64,000 nt of DNA from Chloroflexota bacterium. GTDB lineage: Bacteria; Chloroflexota; Anaerolineae; Anaerolineales; Anaerolineaceae. The stretch is taken from positions 52,865 through 116,864 of the forward strand of contig WOUT01000013.1 in the NCBI GenBank assembly GCA_009773005.1. Direction: 5' to 3'. Position numbers and translations under genes: made by a program. Positions 16,245 through 24,731 of this stretch are shown here, piece by piece. Under the pieces are notes generated by a model. The model did not search any database, was not told the origin of the DNA, and saw only the letters and a list, made by a program, of their open reading frames with translations. The stretch's first letter is position 1. Each line of letters starts with the position of its first letter.

Positions 16245-16522
16245 TCAGTCGTGATGCAACCAGTACAAAAAGATCAACAACACCACTGCGAGAATCAAGG
16301 AAGGAGTAAACGCTTCACTTGAATCCTTTAATGCCTCCTTAATGCATACAAAAACGATAGGTAACTGGCTAAAAAGTTAAAAAAGCCCATAAGAGCCGCC
16401 TTCTGGAGTGGGTTGGGTGATTTCTGCGGCGAATTGATACTGATTGAGCTGGCGCTGACCAGGAGGACGCCGGGTCCAAAGGCTGATACAAAACGTAGCC
16501 AGAACGATTGCGTGTAGGTGTC
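16245..16522 (-). pseudogene. Decayed small membrane protein gene
   Basis: The 530-bp gap between EamA and the next gene holds two overlapping minus-strand frames. The upstream one reads SFWLRFVSAFGPGVLL, then LQKAALMGFFNFLASYL, and stops after LRRH. The downstream one reads KEALKDSSEAFTP, then LILAVVLLIFLYWLHHD and a TGA at 16245-16247. Joined by one frameshift near 16345 they make a plausible protein of about 90 residues with two to three helices. No start codon with a ribosome site is visible. Probably a relic; not recognised. Nothing else is seen in this gap. Confidence 0.4.
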
Positions 16523-16624
16523 TCAAATCAAGTGTTGAGTGTAGTAAAACCTATTTTTGCACGAAATCGCAATAATAAAAGACAGATCCATCGAATCTGC
16601 CTTTTATGTGTGAGGGAAAAATGC

Positions 16625-17467
16625 CTATTGCACCAGGATTTTTCTTCCTTCGCTGCAAAATGGTATGAAAAGATATTGACTCCCGTCTGTTGGTACGATG
16701 CAAGTCACAATATATCCATCATCGAACTTGATTGTTACATCCAGAGCTCCAATGGAAAAGCTGGATTGACGCGGCATTAGAACATAATTTGAACCATAGT
16801 GTGTTTCAATAGTTTGTGCAATGGATTCTGGAAATCGTACTTTAGAGAAAGCGACGGGGTCGGTTGAATCCAAATGGTCATTCAACGCAGTCAGAGCGGT
16901 TACGATTGAGAGATCATAACGCCCGAAAATTCCTGGAACCAACCCCGCAAAGAAAATGATCGAGAACAATTGTATATAGAGCTTTCTTTGTAATCTTGGC
17001 GTTTCTTCTTTCGTAATATAAAGATGGCGGTTGATCGACCACCTGAAACCCCAAGACAATAGCACTCCAAAAACCACTAATGGCAATGTAGTAACCAATA
17101 CCTGGATATAAGACTGTTCACCCCCATGACTGGTGAAGAACAGGATTGTATTGGCGATGAGGATCAATAAAGTCATCAGCACACCGCCGCCTACGATTCC
17201 AACATACTCTTCTGTAGGCCAACCTGCGATAGCGCCTGCCGCTGCCATTGCAAGGCACATTCCAAGCCAGAAAGTGAAAAAACTAGGCCAATCGATGGCC
17301 AGATGTAACGAAGGAAATGAAAACAGGTTAACCGTTGAGGAAATAGCAACATAGACTGTCGCGCCAAACACCCCAAATATTGCCCCCCTCTTTACGCGTT
17401 CCAGACGAGCTGGAAGACTTTCTTGATTGTAAGAAGTGATGATCGAGTTCTTGAATCTGGCAAACAT
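16625..17467 (-). CDS. Polytopic membrane protein of unknown function
   Basis: 280 residues. After a basic N-terminus come about four helices (about 28-50, 62-85, 92-112, 122-142), a cytosolic basic stretch (KEETPRLQRK) and one more helix (about 168-185). The C-terminal domain of about 95 residues is soluble, beta-rich and probably outside the membrane, ending with FIPFCSEGRKILVQ. No family recognised. It starts 15 bp after the end of the next upstream gene, so the two are likely one transcript. Confidence 0.75.
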   Translation of the reverse strand: MFARFKNSIITSYNQESLPARLERVKRGAIFGVFGATVYVAISSTVNLFSFPSLHLAIDWPSFFTFWLGMCLAMAAAGAIAGWPTEEYVGIVGGGVLMTLLILIANTILFFTSHGGEQSYIQVLVTTLPLVVFGVLLSWGFRWSINRHLYITKEETPRLQRKLYIQLFSIIFFAGLVPGIFGRYDLSIVTALTALNDHLDSTDPVAFSKVRFPESIAQTIETHYGSNYVLMPRQSSFSIGALDVTIKFDDGYIVTCIVPTDGSQYLFIPFCSEGRKILVQ

Positions 17468-17482
17468 GAAATATTTCCTTGT

Positions 17483-18139
17483 CTATGTTCGTTTCTTATT
17501 AACACTGCCCAGGATCAGTCCGAGAACCACGGACAAACCAGCCGCGAAAATCATCCGATACTCGGAGGGCAACATGAAAGTGAGGGTGTGCGCCGGGATC
17601 CAGAAAAAGGGGATGGTTTTTGTGTAAACAAAGCCCCACATTCGATTCCAGTCAATGCGGTTTAGAGCGGCTAGCATATTAAACTTTCTGATTGGCAAAG
17701 TCCCGAGATTATCAGTGATGAAAGTATCACTAATATGATGGATCGTCATGAAAATTGGAGAAAAGATCAGATTGAGAAATAATGAAATTGTGAAGGCGGT
17801 TAATATGTTTTTATAAGGCTCGGCGATATTAACCAGAAATGGGAAGACCTTGGGCGCCCCGTTTGCAAATATTGTGAATGCCCAATAGATAATGATCCCG
17901 AAAAACCCCCACAAAATCGTTTTGGGAAGAATGCCGAAACCTTTCAGGACATAATTATTATTCTTCAAACGCCATGCCAGAACTTCTCCGCCTGTTGCCA
18001 GAATTGCGAATTTCGCGAAGGACATCAATTCGGGGACGTGAGCGTTAGCAGTTAGATACAGTCCTCTTGTAGCAGGGAACGCAAAAAAGGCAGCAATTCC
18101 CAAAGTTAATACGACTGCAATTCCATCACCTATGAGCAT
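17483..18139 (-). CDS. Mpv17/PMP22-like membrane protein (tentative)
   Basis: 218 residues, about four to five helices. The second half resembles the Mpv17/PMP22 fold: a G-x-x-P-K-T-I-L-W-G-F-F-G segment, a Pro-containing helix (FSPIFMTIHH), then W-N-R-M-W-G-F-V-Y-x-K-T-I-P-F-F-W-I-P-A-H and an Arg-Met-Ile-F-A-A-G-L-S-V-V-L-G-L-I-L-G final helix. Eukaryotic members are small organelle membrane proteins; bacterial relatives have no known role. The match is by pattern only. It pairs with the downstream membrane protein gene. Confidence 0.55.
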   Translation of the reverse strand: MLIGDGIAVVLTLGIAAFFAFPATRGLYLTANAHVPELMSFAKFAILATGGEVLAWRLKNNNYVLKGFGILPKTILWGFFGIIIYWAFTIFANGAPKVFPFLVNIAEPYKNILTAFTISLFLNLIFSPIFMTIHHISDTFITDNLGTLPIRKFNMLAALNRIDWNRMWGFVYTKTIPFFWIPAHTLTFMLPSEYRMIFAAGLSVVLGLILGSVNKKRT

Positions 18140-18333
18140 GTTTTCTCCGAGTTGAGTTGTGGATGACTAACGGTATTTATTATAACTTGATTGGGGCATT
18201 CAACACTGGCATTACGCATTGACCCCATCAGAACTATTCCTTAACAAATAATAATTTTTCGCCCCCTCTGAGAAATATAGCCGGCTGTAATTAATAAGCG
18301 CAACCGGTCTTTTAAATCACTTCAAGCTTATCT

Positions 18334-19734
18334 TTAGTTATTCTCGGACTCTGGTTCATGTGTCAGTGGCAAGGTGATCGTCACTTCCAAGCCGCCTGCT
18401 GTACTATTCATCGCCGAGATCTGCCCACCCTGGGCTTCAACCAATTGCTTTGCGATAGCAAGACCTAGCCCGGCACCTCCAGTGACGCGTGCTCTTGATT
18501 TTTCTCCGCGCCAGAATCGTTCAAAGATGAACGGCAGTTCTTCTTCAGGAACGCCGGGACCATTATCGATCACCTTGAGCTCGACAAAAGATTGTTTTTT
18601 GTTAATCTCCACATCGATCTTGCCATTGCCCGAGACAAAACGCAGCGAATTACCGATCAGGTTTCCGATCACCTGTTCGATCCGTTGCGCATCAACATTC
18701 ACATTCACTACCGGCACTTTTGACTGGAGTGTCAGAGAAACAGACTTATTAGCGGCTTGCGGTTTAAAGATCGTGATAGTTTTTTCGAGCAGGATTACAA
18801 GATCAGTCTCTTTCAATTCAAAGTGCAATTGGCGGGATTCTGCAAGAGTTAACAACCTCAGATCGTCGACCAAGCGTTCCAAAAGATACGTCTCTTCGAG
18901 GGCTTGGGCGATATTGACTTCATTTGGGGAATAGACACCGTCCATGATGCCTTCAAGTCTGCCACGCAAGACGGAGAGCGGTGTGCGTAACTCATGCGCA
19001 ATATCTGCGAGAAACGCGCGCCGCTCGTTATCATTGCGTTCGAGCGCTTCGGTCATGTGATTAAAATGCGCGACCAATGACGCTAGATCGCCCTGTGATT
19101 TTCGTATTTTGATCCTGGTTTTCAATTTTCCAGCGGACACACTCTCTGCAGCCGCGATAACCTCTGCCAATGGGTTGACTATGCGGCGCATCAGTAACAC
19201 GCCGAGAATTAAGGTAAGCAGCGCTGATAACAAAGCAACCCCAAGAATGGGGGTGAGGACGCCTACAGCCAATCTCATTGGGTGGGGGAGGTCGTGGTTG
19301 TCGGTTAATAACGTGCCAATCAATTTGCCATTGATGGTTAACGGCATATTGCTGGTCTTCATCGGCATGGGTAGATGTGTTACAGGGGTGGATGGATAGT
19401 CCTTTCCATAATAGAGGACAACAAATCCGTCTTTATCGAGCAGGATGGATTGTTCCCAATCCAATTTGATTAATCTCGAATCAGGAGAATTACCTTCTCG
19501 AACAAGTTTCTCAATCCCGTCCCAGCTGCCATGACCAAGATAATAGGCTTCCAATACGGTGGCGCTGGGTGAGCGATAAAATGGATTTCTGCCCGTGTTT
19601 TGACTGATCTCAAATATTGTGGCTCCAATGAGCGCCACAATGGTGATGGCTGTGACTACTAAAAAAGCCCTGATCAGGATCAAGATCAAGCGGCGTTGAA
19701 TGGTTTTAATAGAACTGGAAGGAGGAAGAATCAT
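18334..19734 (-). CDS. Sensor histidine kinase of the efflux operon (BaeS-like)
   Basis: 466 residues. TM1 (about 18-40), an outer domain of about 115 residues, TM2 (about 165-185), HAMP (about 186-238), an H-box with HELRTPLSVLRG, and a complete ATPase domain: N-box IGNLIGNSLRF, G1 DNGPGVP, F-box IFERFWRG, G2 GGAGLGLAIA. ATG 19734 lies 1 nt beyond the regulator's stop; a TTG at 19761 would overlap the regulator. It probably senses envelope stress or a compound exported by the MacAB-type pump upstream. Confidence 0.92.
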   Translation of the reverse strand: MILPPSSSIKTIQRRLILILIRAFLVVTAITIVALIGATIFEISQNTGRNPFYRSPSATVLEAYYLGHGSWDGIEKLVREGNSPDSRLIKLDWEQSILLDKDGFVVLYYGKDYPSTPVTHLPMPMKTSNMPLTINGKLIGTLLTDNHDLPHPMRLAVGVLTPILGVALLSALLTLILGVLLMRRIVNPLAEVIAAAESVSAGKLKTRIKIRKSQGDLASLVAHFNHMTEALERNDNERRAFLADIAHELRTPLSVLRGRLEGIMDGVYSPNEVNIAQALEETYLLERLVDDLRLLTLAESRQLHFELKETDLVILLEKTITIFKPQAANKSVSLTLQSKVPVVNVNVDAQRIEQVIGNLIGNSLRFVSGNGKIDVEINKKQSFVELKVIDNGPGVPEEELPFIFERFWRGEKSRARVTGGAGLGLAIAKQLVEAQGGQISAMNSTAGGLEVTITLPLTHEPESENN

Positions 19735-19735
19735 C

Positions 19736-20416
19736 TTATAATCCGCTGAATTTGTAGCCAACCCCGTGTACAGTGGTGATCAGGTCTGTCCCATACCCGC
19801 TGGGGTCCAGTTTTTTGCGCAGATTGCGAATGTGTGAATCAATGGCGCGCTCGTAGCTTTCAAAAGCCACACCGCGCACCGCGATTAACAATTGAGAGCG
19901 TGAGAATATCCTGCCTGGTTGGCTCGCCAGGGTTGCCAGTATTTCAAACTCCGTAGGGGTTAACGCAATATCCCGTTCTTCGATTTCAACCATAAATCGG
20001 TTGCGGTCTAAAGTCACCCCGCCAGCCCGGATGACCTCTGCTGTAGGGTCCCCTTGGACGCGCCGCAAGACAGTGCGAACTCTGGCCACCATCTCGCGAG
20101 GGCTGAAGGGTTTGGTAATGTAGTCATCGGCGCCAAGCTCAAGTCCGATCAATTTATCGGTCTCTTCAACACGGGCGGTGAGCATGATGATAGGCGTTTT
20201 GCTTTCTTTACGAATTTCCCGGCAGACATCCAATCCATCGATGCCTGGCAGCATCAGGTCGAGAATGATGAGGTCAGGTTTTTCTCTGCGGTTCTTGTGC
20301 AGACCCGTGGGGCCATCCAGTGCGCCAATCACATTAAAACCAGCCGCCTTTAGATAATCCTGGCAGATCTCAACGATTTTGGGTTCGTCATCTATGATTA
20401 AAATTTTCTTTGCCAT
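19736..20416 (-). CDS. OmpR-family response regulator of the efflux operon
   Basis: 226 residues. Receiver: DDEP acidic patch at 9-12, acceptor Asp in LIILDLMLPG (near 53), MLTAR, and Lys in DDYITKPFSP. The winged helix (about 130-225) ends TVHGVGYKFSG. The start at 20416 is set by homology; the frame is open to 20482. A weak promoter (TTGTTT, 17 bp, GATAAT) and a terminator lie just upstream. The pair can therefore be transcribed with the pump genes or alone. Confidence 0.93.
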   Translation of the reverse strand: MAKKILIIDDEPKIVEICQDYLKAAGFNVIGALDGPTGLHKNRREKPDLIILDLMLPGIDGLDVCREIRKESKTPIIMLTARVEETDKLIGLELGADDYITKPFSPREMVARVRTVLRRVQGDPTAEVIRAGGVTLDRNRFMVEIEERDIALTPTEFEILATLASQPGRIFSRSQLLIAVRGVAFESYERAIDSHIRNLRKKLDPSGYGTDLITTVHGVGYKFSGL

Positions 20417-20451
20417 TTCAACCTGATTATCGCATATTACAAAGTGAAAAA

Positions 20452-20488
20452 CAAAAAAAACGGGGCTGCCACATCGGCTCAACGGCCC
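20452..20488 (-). terminator. Intrinsic terminator between the pump genes and their two-component genes
   Basis: On the minus strand GGGC (20488-20485) pairs with GCCC (20466-20463), with an inner GCC/GGC, and runs into eight Ts with a further T-rich tail. It would reduce, not abolish, read-through into the regulator gene. Confidence 0.55.
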
Positions 20489-20500
20489 TGGTGCTCCTGG

Positions 20501-21046
20501 TCAGACTGTTACGGGCGCCGTTGCCTGCCGGGATTTAGGGAGGAGGCACAAGAACACGATTGCGATAATAAAAATGATCTTTATCAGAATTACTACAATC
20601 GTTAGGCCAACCATTCTTTGGAATAAACTTGGTATTGTGATCGCAAAAACCAGGACACTTGTAACAATTGCCCATCCACGACCCCATTTTTTATTCAACA
20701 TTATCCCCACAATCGATAGAATTCCTAATGCCGCGATTAATATTCCACCACCGACTTGAACGCCACGAATTAATTGGATCAATTTCATATTTATGTTTCC
20801 TGCAGGCATCGTCAGATTTGGATTTCCCTCGAAGTTTGAGCCGCTTCCTGGGTTGAATCCTTCTGGTGGATTAAAACCTTGAGGCAAATTGTTTGAATCG
20901 AAATTACTTCGCCCGTTTTCGAATTTTCCTAGATTCATTCCCAATCCCCGGATTCCGCCAAAGAGCGGCAGAATCCCGGCTAAAACGATGAGTACGATCA
21001 ATAGACCAGCGGTGATGAGAAGGGTTACAGGTATATTTTTGAACAT
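20501..21046 (-). CDS. Membrane protein of the efflux operon, Asn/Gly/Pro-rich loop
   Basis: 181 residues. TM1 at about 8-34, then an outer loop of about 60 residues rich in Asn, Gly, Pro and Phe (repeats such as GFNPPEGFNPG), then three helices (about 92-165) and a short basic tail. No family recognised. It lies 20 bp after the MacB-type permease gene, so it is probably an operon member, perhaps an accessory or sensor part of the exporter. Confidence 0.7.
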   Translation of the reverse strand: MFKNIPVTLLITAGLLIVLIVLAGILPLFGGIRGLGMNLGKFENGRSNFDSNNLPQGFNPPEGFNPGSGSNFEGNPNLTMPAGNINMKLIQLIRGVQVGGGILIAALGILSIVGIMLNKKWGRGWAIVTSVLVFAITIPSLFQRMVGLTIVVILIKIIFIIAIVFLCLLPKSRQATAPVTV

Positions 21047-21066
21047 TTAATCTCCATTAGAAAATT

Positions 21067-22299
21067 TTATTCATACCGTAAGGCTTCGATCGGACGCATT
21101 TTTGATGCCTGGTAAGCCGGGTAAATACCGAAAAACAAGCCAATCAACGCAGAAAAAGTGAAAGCGAGCAGCAGCACATCAACCGTGACTGCGGCGTCGA
21201 TGATCCCCAGGAAGGTGAAAACTCCTGCTATGGATGCACCAAGAGCAATTCCGAGTGTACCGCCAATCAGTGAAAGCGTGATTGTCTCAACGAGGAACTG
21301 GAACAGGATCGCCCTTTGAGGTGCGCCGACTGCTTTACGCAAACCAATTTCGCGTGTGCGTTCGGTAACTGAAACGAGCGTAATGTTCATAATTCCAATC
21401 CCTCCTACTAACAATGAAATTCCAGCTATGGCGCCCAGAAAAGCGGTCAATGTAGCGGTGATAGTGCTCAAAGAAGACAGCATCTGAGCTTGGCTTGATA
21501 CACTTAGACCGAGATCATCATTTAATCCCAACCCGTGTTGAGAGCGTAAAATAGTTTCAGTCTGGCTCACAACTGTGTCGATTGAATCAGCATTCGAGGC
21601 TGAAATCGAAATTCCAGATAGAATTGGTTTCCCATTATTGGTAGCACGGCCGCCGAAGAGAATTGAATACCCGGTTTCCAAAGAGATAAGCACATTCGAA
21701 TCACCGCTTAAGAATCCAGAAGTTCCTTTTGAGGCTAAAACGCCGACTACCTCGAATTGGATATTGTTGATCTTGATATTTCGTCCAATGGGGTTGAGTC
21801 CCATAAAAAGTTCACTTGATACGGTTGCTCCAATGACTGCTACCCGCTTTTTTGCGGCGCCATCTTCAGTCGTAATAAAGCGGCCAATCTCAACGGTCTG
21901 CGAGTTTACTGTAGCGTATGATGGCGTTACGCCTATTACACTATAATTTGCCGTTCGATTTGCTGTTGCTACAGGTTCCTGCGTTTGATAGTATGGAGTG
22001 ATTGATGCTATGTTTTGGACTTTTTTGGCAATGGCCGAATAGTCGCTGTAATAAAGGAGTTCTGTTTCAGCAGTGCCGCCTCCCCCTAGACCGAACCGGC
22101 GAGCCGCGGATACGGTAACAAGATTTGTTCCCAATCCTTCCACCTGGCTGGTGATACCTGCAGTGGCCCCTTTACCAATTGAAAGAAGCGCTACTACAGC
22201 GGCAACCCCGATCACGATCCCGAGGACGGTGAGAGATGAACGCAGCATATTTGCCTTTAAGGCACGCAAGGCAACGCGGATATTATTCAGGATATTCAT
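21067..22299 (-). CDS. MacB-type ABC transporter permease
   Basis: 410 residues. TM1 (about 22-42, SSLTVLGIVIGVAAVVAL), a large extracytoplasmic MacB_PCD domain (about 45-270), then three C-terminal FtsX helices including G-G-I-G-I-M-N-I-x-L-V-S-V-x-E-R-T-R-E-I-G-L-R-K and the closing 'A-Y-x-A-S-K-M-R-P-I-E-A-L-R-Y-E'. A mechanotransmission permease that drives efflux of peptides or macrolide-like compounds with the adjacent ATPase and HlyD-type protein. ATG 22299 is chosen because AAGGAG lies 8 nt upstream; the earlier GTG (22308) overlaps the site. Confidence 0.92.
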   Translation of the reverse strand: MNILNNIRVALRALKANMLRSSLTVLGIVIGVAAVVALLSIGKGATAGITSQVEGLGTNLVTVSAARRFGLGGGGTAETELLYYSDYSAIAKKVQNIASITPYYQTQEPVATANRTANYSVIGVTPSYATVNSQTVEIGRFITTEDGAAKKRVAVIGATVSSELFMGLNPIGRNIKINNIQFEVVGVLASKGTSGFLSGDSNVLISLETGYSILFGGRATNNGKPILSGISISASNADSIDTVVSQTETILRSQHGLGLNDDLGLSVSSQAQMLSSLSTITATLTAFLGAIAGISLLVGGIGIMNITLVSVTERTREIGLRKAVGAPQRAILFQFLVETITLSLIGGTLGIALGASIAGVFTFLGIIDAAVTVDVLLLAFTFSALIGLFFGIYPAYQASKMRPIEALRYE

Positions 22300-22304
22300 T
22301 TCAT

Positions 22305-23057
22305 TCACTCCTTTGCATGGTTCCCATTCCCATTGGATAGCATTTCATCCGGGCGGGGAGTTCCCGCTTTTATCGGATTCTTGATCTGTTCATCCCTCAC
22401 GACCTTGCCATCCATCAGGTGAATGATACGGTCTGTATGTCGGGCGATAAACGCATCGTGCGTGACGTAAATGACGGTCTGATGTTTCTCGCTGTGCAAG
22501 TGCTGGAAAAGCGCCATGATTTCGGCGCCTGTTTTACTATCCAGATTGCCAGTAGGCTCATCTGCCAATAAAATAGCCGGATCGTTCACAAGCGCGCGGG
22601 CGATTGCAACACGCTGCTGCTGGCCGCCGGATAACTGGTTTGGGTGATGTTTCATACGGTCTTTGAGTCCGACAACTTCCAGGGCTTTTTCGGCCCGTTC
22701 AATACAGTCTCTCATTTTTGTTCCGTCGTAGGTGAGTGGCAGCATTACATTTTCTAATGCACTTGTTCTGGGTAGAAGATTGAATGTTTGAAATACAAAT
22801 CCGACCTTATGGGCGCGCAGGCTTGCAAGCTGGTTATCATTCATCTTCGCGGCTTCAATATTGTCCACATAGTATTCACCGCTGGTAGGGATGTCGAGAC
22901 ATCCAAGGATTGCCATCAACGTGCTTTTTCCGGATCCGGATGGCCCCATGATGGCAACCATCTCACCATCGTTGATCTTGAGACTCACTCCGTCCAACGC
23001 GCGGACTTCATCGTCTCCGACCTTGTATATCTTGGTTACCTCTTTAACTTCGATCAT
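22305..23057 (-). CDS. MacB/LolD-type ABC transporter ATPase
   Basis: 250 residues. Walker [10 protein letters not shown] (about 38-46), Q-loop [11 protein letters not shown], signature LSGGQQQR, Walker [13 protein letters not shown], and H-loop VTHD. The ADEPTGNLD form is diagnostic for the MacB/LolD branch. It pairs with the permease encoded 5 bp downstream and the membrane-fusion protein upstream. The C-terminus has about 25 extra residues ([16 protein letters not shown]) with no assigned role. Confidence 0.94.
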   Translation of the reverse strand: MIEVKEVTKIYKVGDDEVRALDGVSLKINDGEMVAIMGPSGSGKSTLMAILGCLDIPTSGEYYVDNIEAAKMNDNQLASLRAHKVGFVFQTFNLLPRTSALENVMLPLTYDGTKMRDCIERAEKALEVVGLKDRMKHHPNQLSGGQQQRVAIARALVNDPAILLADEPTGNLDSKTGAEIMALFQHLHSEKHQTVIYVTHDAFIARHTDRIIHLMDGKVVRDEQIKNPIKAGTPRPDEMLSNGNGNHAKE

Positions 23058-23094
23058 TGTTTTACCTCTATTCTGGAGGACTGATTATGTATGA

Positions 23095-24507
23095 TTATCT
23101 GAACATGCCGCCCGCGCCAGGTATTCCCGCGTTGTTAGTCGTAGAGAATGAAGAAGAGTAAAGCTGAACGACGTCTTTCACTTTCAAATCACCAGCAACA
23201 ACCACTTTATCATCTACGATTTGTCCACTCACGACGGTTACACGCTCCTGCGCACCATTGTTGTTGATGCGGAACACGTATTCACCTTGCGCGTCATTGA
23301 GGACTGCGCTTACTGGAACAAAAAGCACACTCTTTGGTTCGCCTGTCTGAATGGTCACATTGGCGGTCGCGCCGATGAGGATTGCCGGGTCACTCTTGTC
23401 GAGTTCTACGCGTACAGAGTAATTCACTACACCGGAAGAGGATTCTCCAATAGGGTTGATCAAAGTTACTTTACCGATTGCTGTTAAGCCATCAAAAGCA
23501 TCAAAAGTAAGTTCAACCGGGTTACCAACTTTTACACTGGATATAGAGGTCTCGTCGATGTATACATCCACATACAATTTAGAGCGATTGACGAGGATCA
23601 CGGCTTCAGTATTTTGAGAGACAATGTCACCCGGCAGAGAGAAGACGACCGCTATTTCACCGTCAAATGGAGCGATGATACTGAGACTGTTAACAGTAGC
23701 CTGGGCGGCATCCACTTTAGCCTGGGCGCTGGTGATGGCATCGGTGTTGTTGCCATCTTTGACGAGATCATAGGCACGCTGCGCGTCATCCAGTTGAGCC
23801 TTGGTAAGACTCAAATTCGCTTGTATGGTCGCGGAGTCTAAAGTATCGGGGTTGCTCTTGTAATAAGATAAATTTGCTTTTGCTGACTTCAGGTCAATGC
23901 GGGCTTGCGCTAAAGTCGATAAGGCTTGAGCCTTGAATATATCGTCAGATGCGGCTTCAGCGTAGCGGTTATAGTTGGTCTCGGCGTCTTCTACCTTATT
24001 TTCTGCAGTCAGCACTTTAGATTTGAGGATCGTAATGTAGTCAGAAGATCCGACAGGACTGTTCAAGGTGTAGAATCGACCCAGCGCATCGTTATAAGTT
24101 GATTTTGCGCTTGCGAGTGCAACCTCTGCCTTGGCAATCGAGGTTTTTGACAATATAGCGTCATCCAACGCCTGCTGTGCGCTGACCAGGTCTGCGATGG
24201 ACTGGATGATATTTGCTGGGGCAGTGGTTGAATCCAGCGTCATCAACACGTCGCCGCTTTTGACGATTTGGTTGGTTTTCACATCGACTTCAGAAACAGT
24301 GCCGCTTGTTTTCCACGTCAAGGTGGCGAGTTGATATGCACTGACTGCCCCCGAAGATTCGACTGTATCGGTCATGGTGGATTCTGTAACCACACCAGTG
24401 CCTGATGTTTCAGCAGTCGCTTTTGTGCTTGCGCATCCTGCTAGCATGCCGACAGAAAGGAGCAAGGCCATTGAAATAAACAATTTGGTTTGGTATTTGT
24501 GAAGCAT
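23095..24507 (-). CDS. HlyD/RND-type membrane-fusion lipoprotein
   Basis: 470 residues. A signal with lipobox LAGC (Cys 25), then beta-barrel and lipoyl parts flanking a long Ala/Lys/Asp-rich coiled coil (about 110-270). The returning half-lipoyl strand APFDGEIA (about 282-289) is followed by a beta-barrel domain (DVYIDETSISSVKVG) and a membrane-proximal domain. In an organism without a classical TolC system it likely guides substrate across the wall. First gene of the leftward efflux operon; preceded by a palindrome-rich spacer. Confidence 0.9.
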   Translation of the reverse strand: MLHKYQTKLFISMALLLSVGMLAGCASTKATAETSGTGVVTESTMTDTVESSGAVSAYQLATLTWKTSGTVSEVDVKTNQIVKSGDVLMTLDSTTAPANIIQSIADLVSAQQALDDAILSKTSIAKAEVALASAKSTYNDALGRFYTLNSPVGSSDYITILKSKVLTAENKVEDAETNYNRYAEAASDDIFKAQALSTLAQARIDLKSAKANLSYYKSNPDTLDSATIQANLSLTKAQLDDAQRAYDLVKDGNNTDAITSAQAKVDAAQATVNSLSIIAPFDGEIAVVFSLPGDIVSQNTEAVILVNRSKLYVDVYIDETSISSVKVGNPVELTFDAFDGLTAIGKVTLINPIGESSSGVVNYSVRVELDKSDPAILIGATANVTIQTGEPKSVLFVPVSAVLNDAQGEYVFRINNNGAQERVTVVSGQIVDDKVVVAGDLKVKDVVQLYSSSFSTTNNAGIPGAGGMFR

Positions 24508-24551
24508 GTTTGTCTCCTTGGAATTTGGTTAATCCAAAGATACTCTCCAAA

Positions 24552-24638
24552 TGTGCAGAAATTATGCACACAGAGTCGATAATTATCGAAATACAGAATC
24601 AATAATTTTTAGCAAATATTGAATGCCTATCCAATATT
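24552..24638. promoter_or_regulatory. Palindrome cluster upstream of the efflux operon
   Basis: Three dyads in 90 bp of the 225-bp divergent spacer: TGTGCA (24552-24557) with TGCACA (24565-24570); a perfect 14-bp palindrome TCGATAATTATCGA (24576-24589); and AATATTG (24615-24621) with CAATATT (24632-24638). The perfect palindrome is the best operator candidate for a dimeric repressor of the efflux genes or of the gene at 24732. Confidence 0.45.
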
Positions 24639-24731
24639 AAGGTTCCTTTCTGAAAGAGTTCATATCGGCAATACCGTTTTGAATCTTTTTACGATTTCAC
24701 ACACCGGGTAATTTGTGGTTTAATTCAACGT

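Noticed and set aside
16625..18139. ABC or RND transporter subunits
   Set aside because: Neither protein shows Walker, EAA-loop or RND motifs; only general membrane topology is supported.
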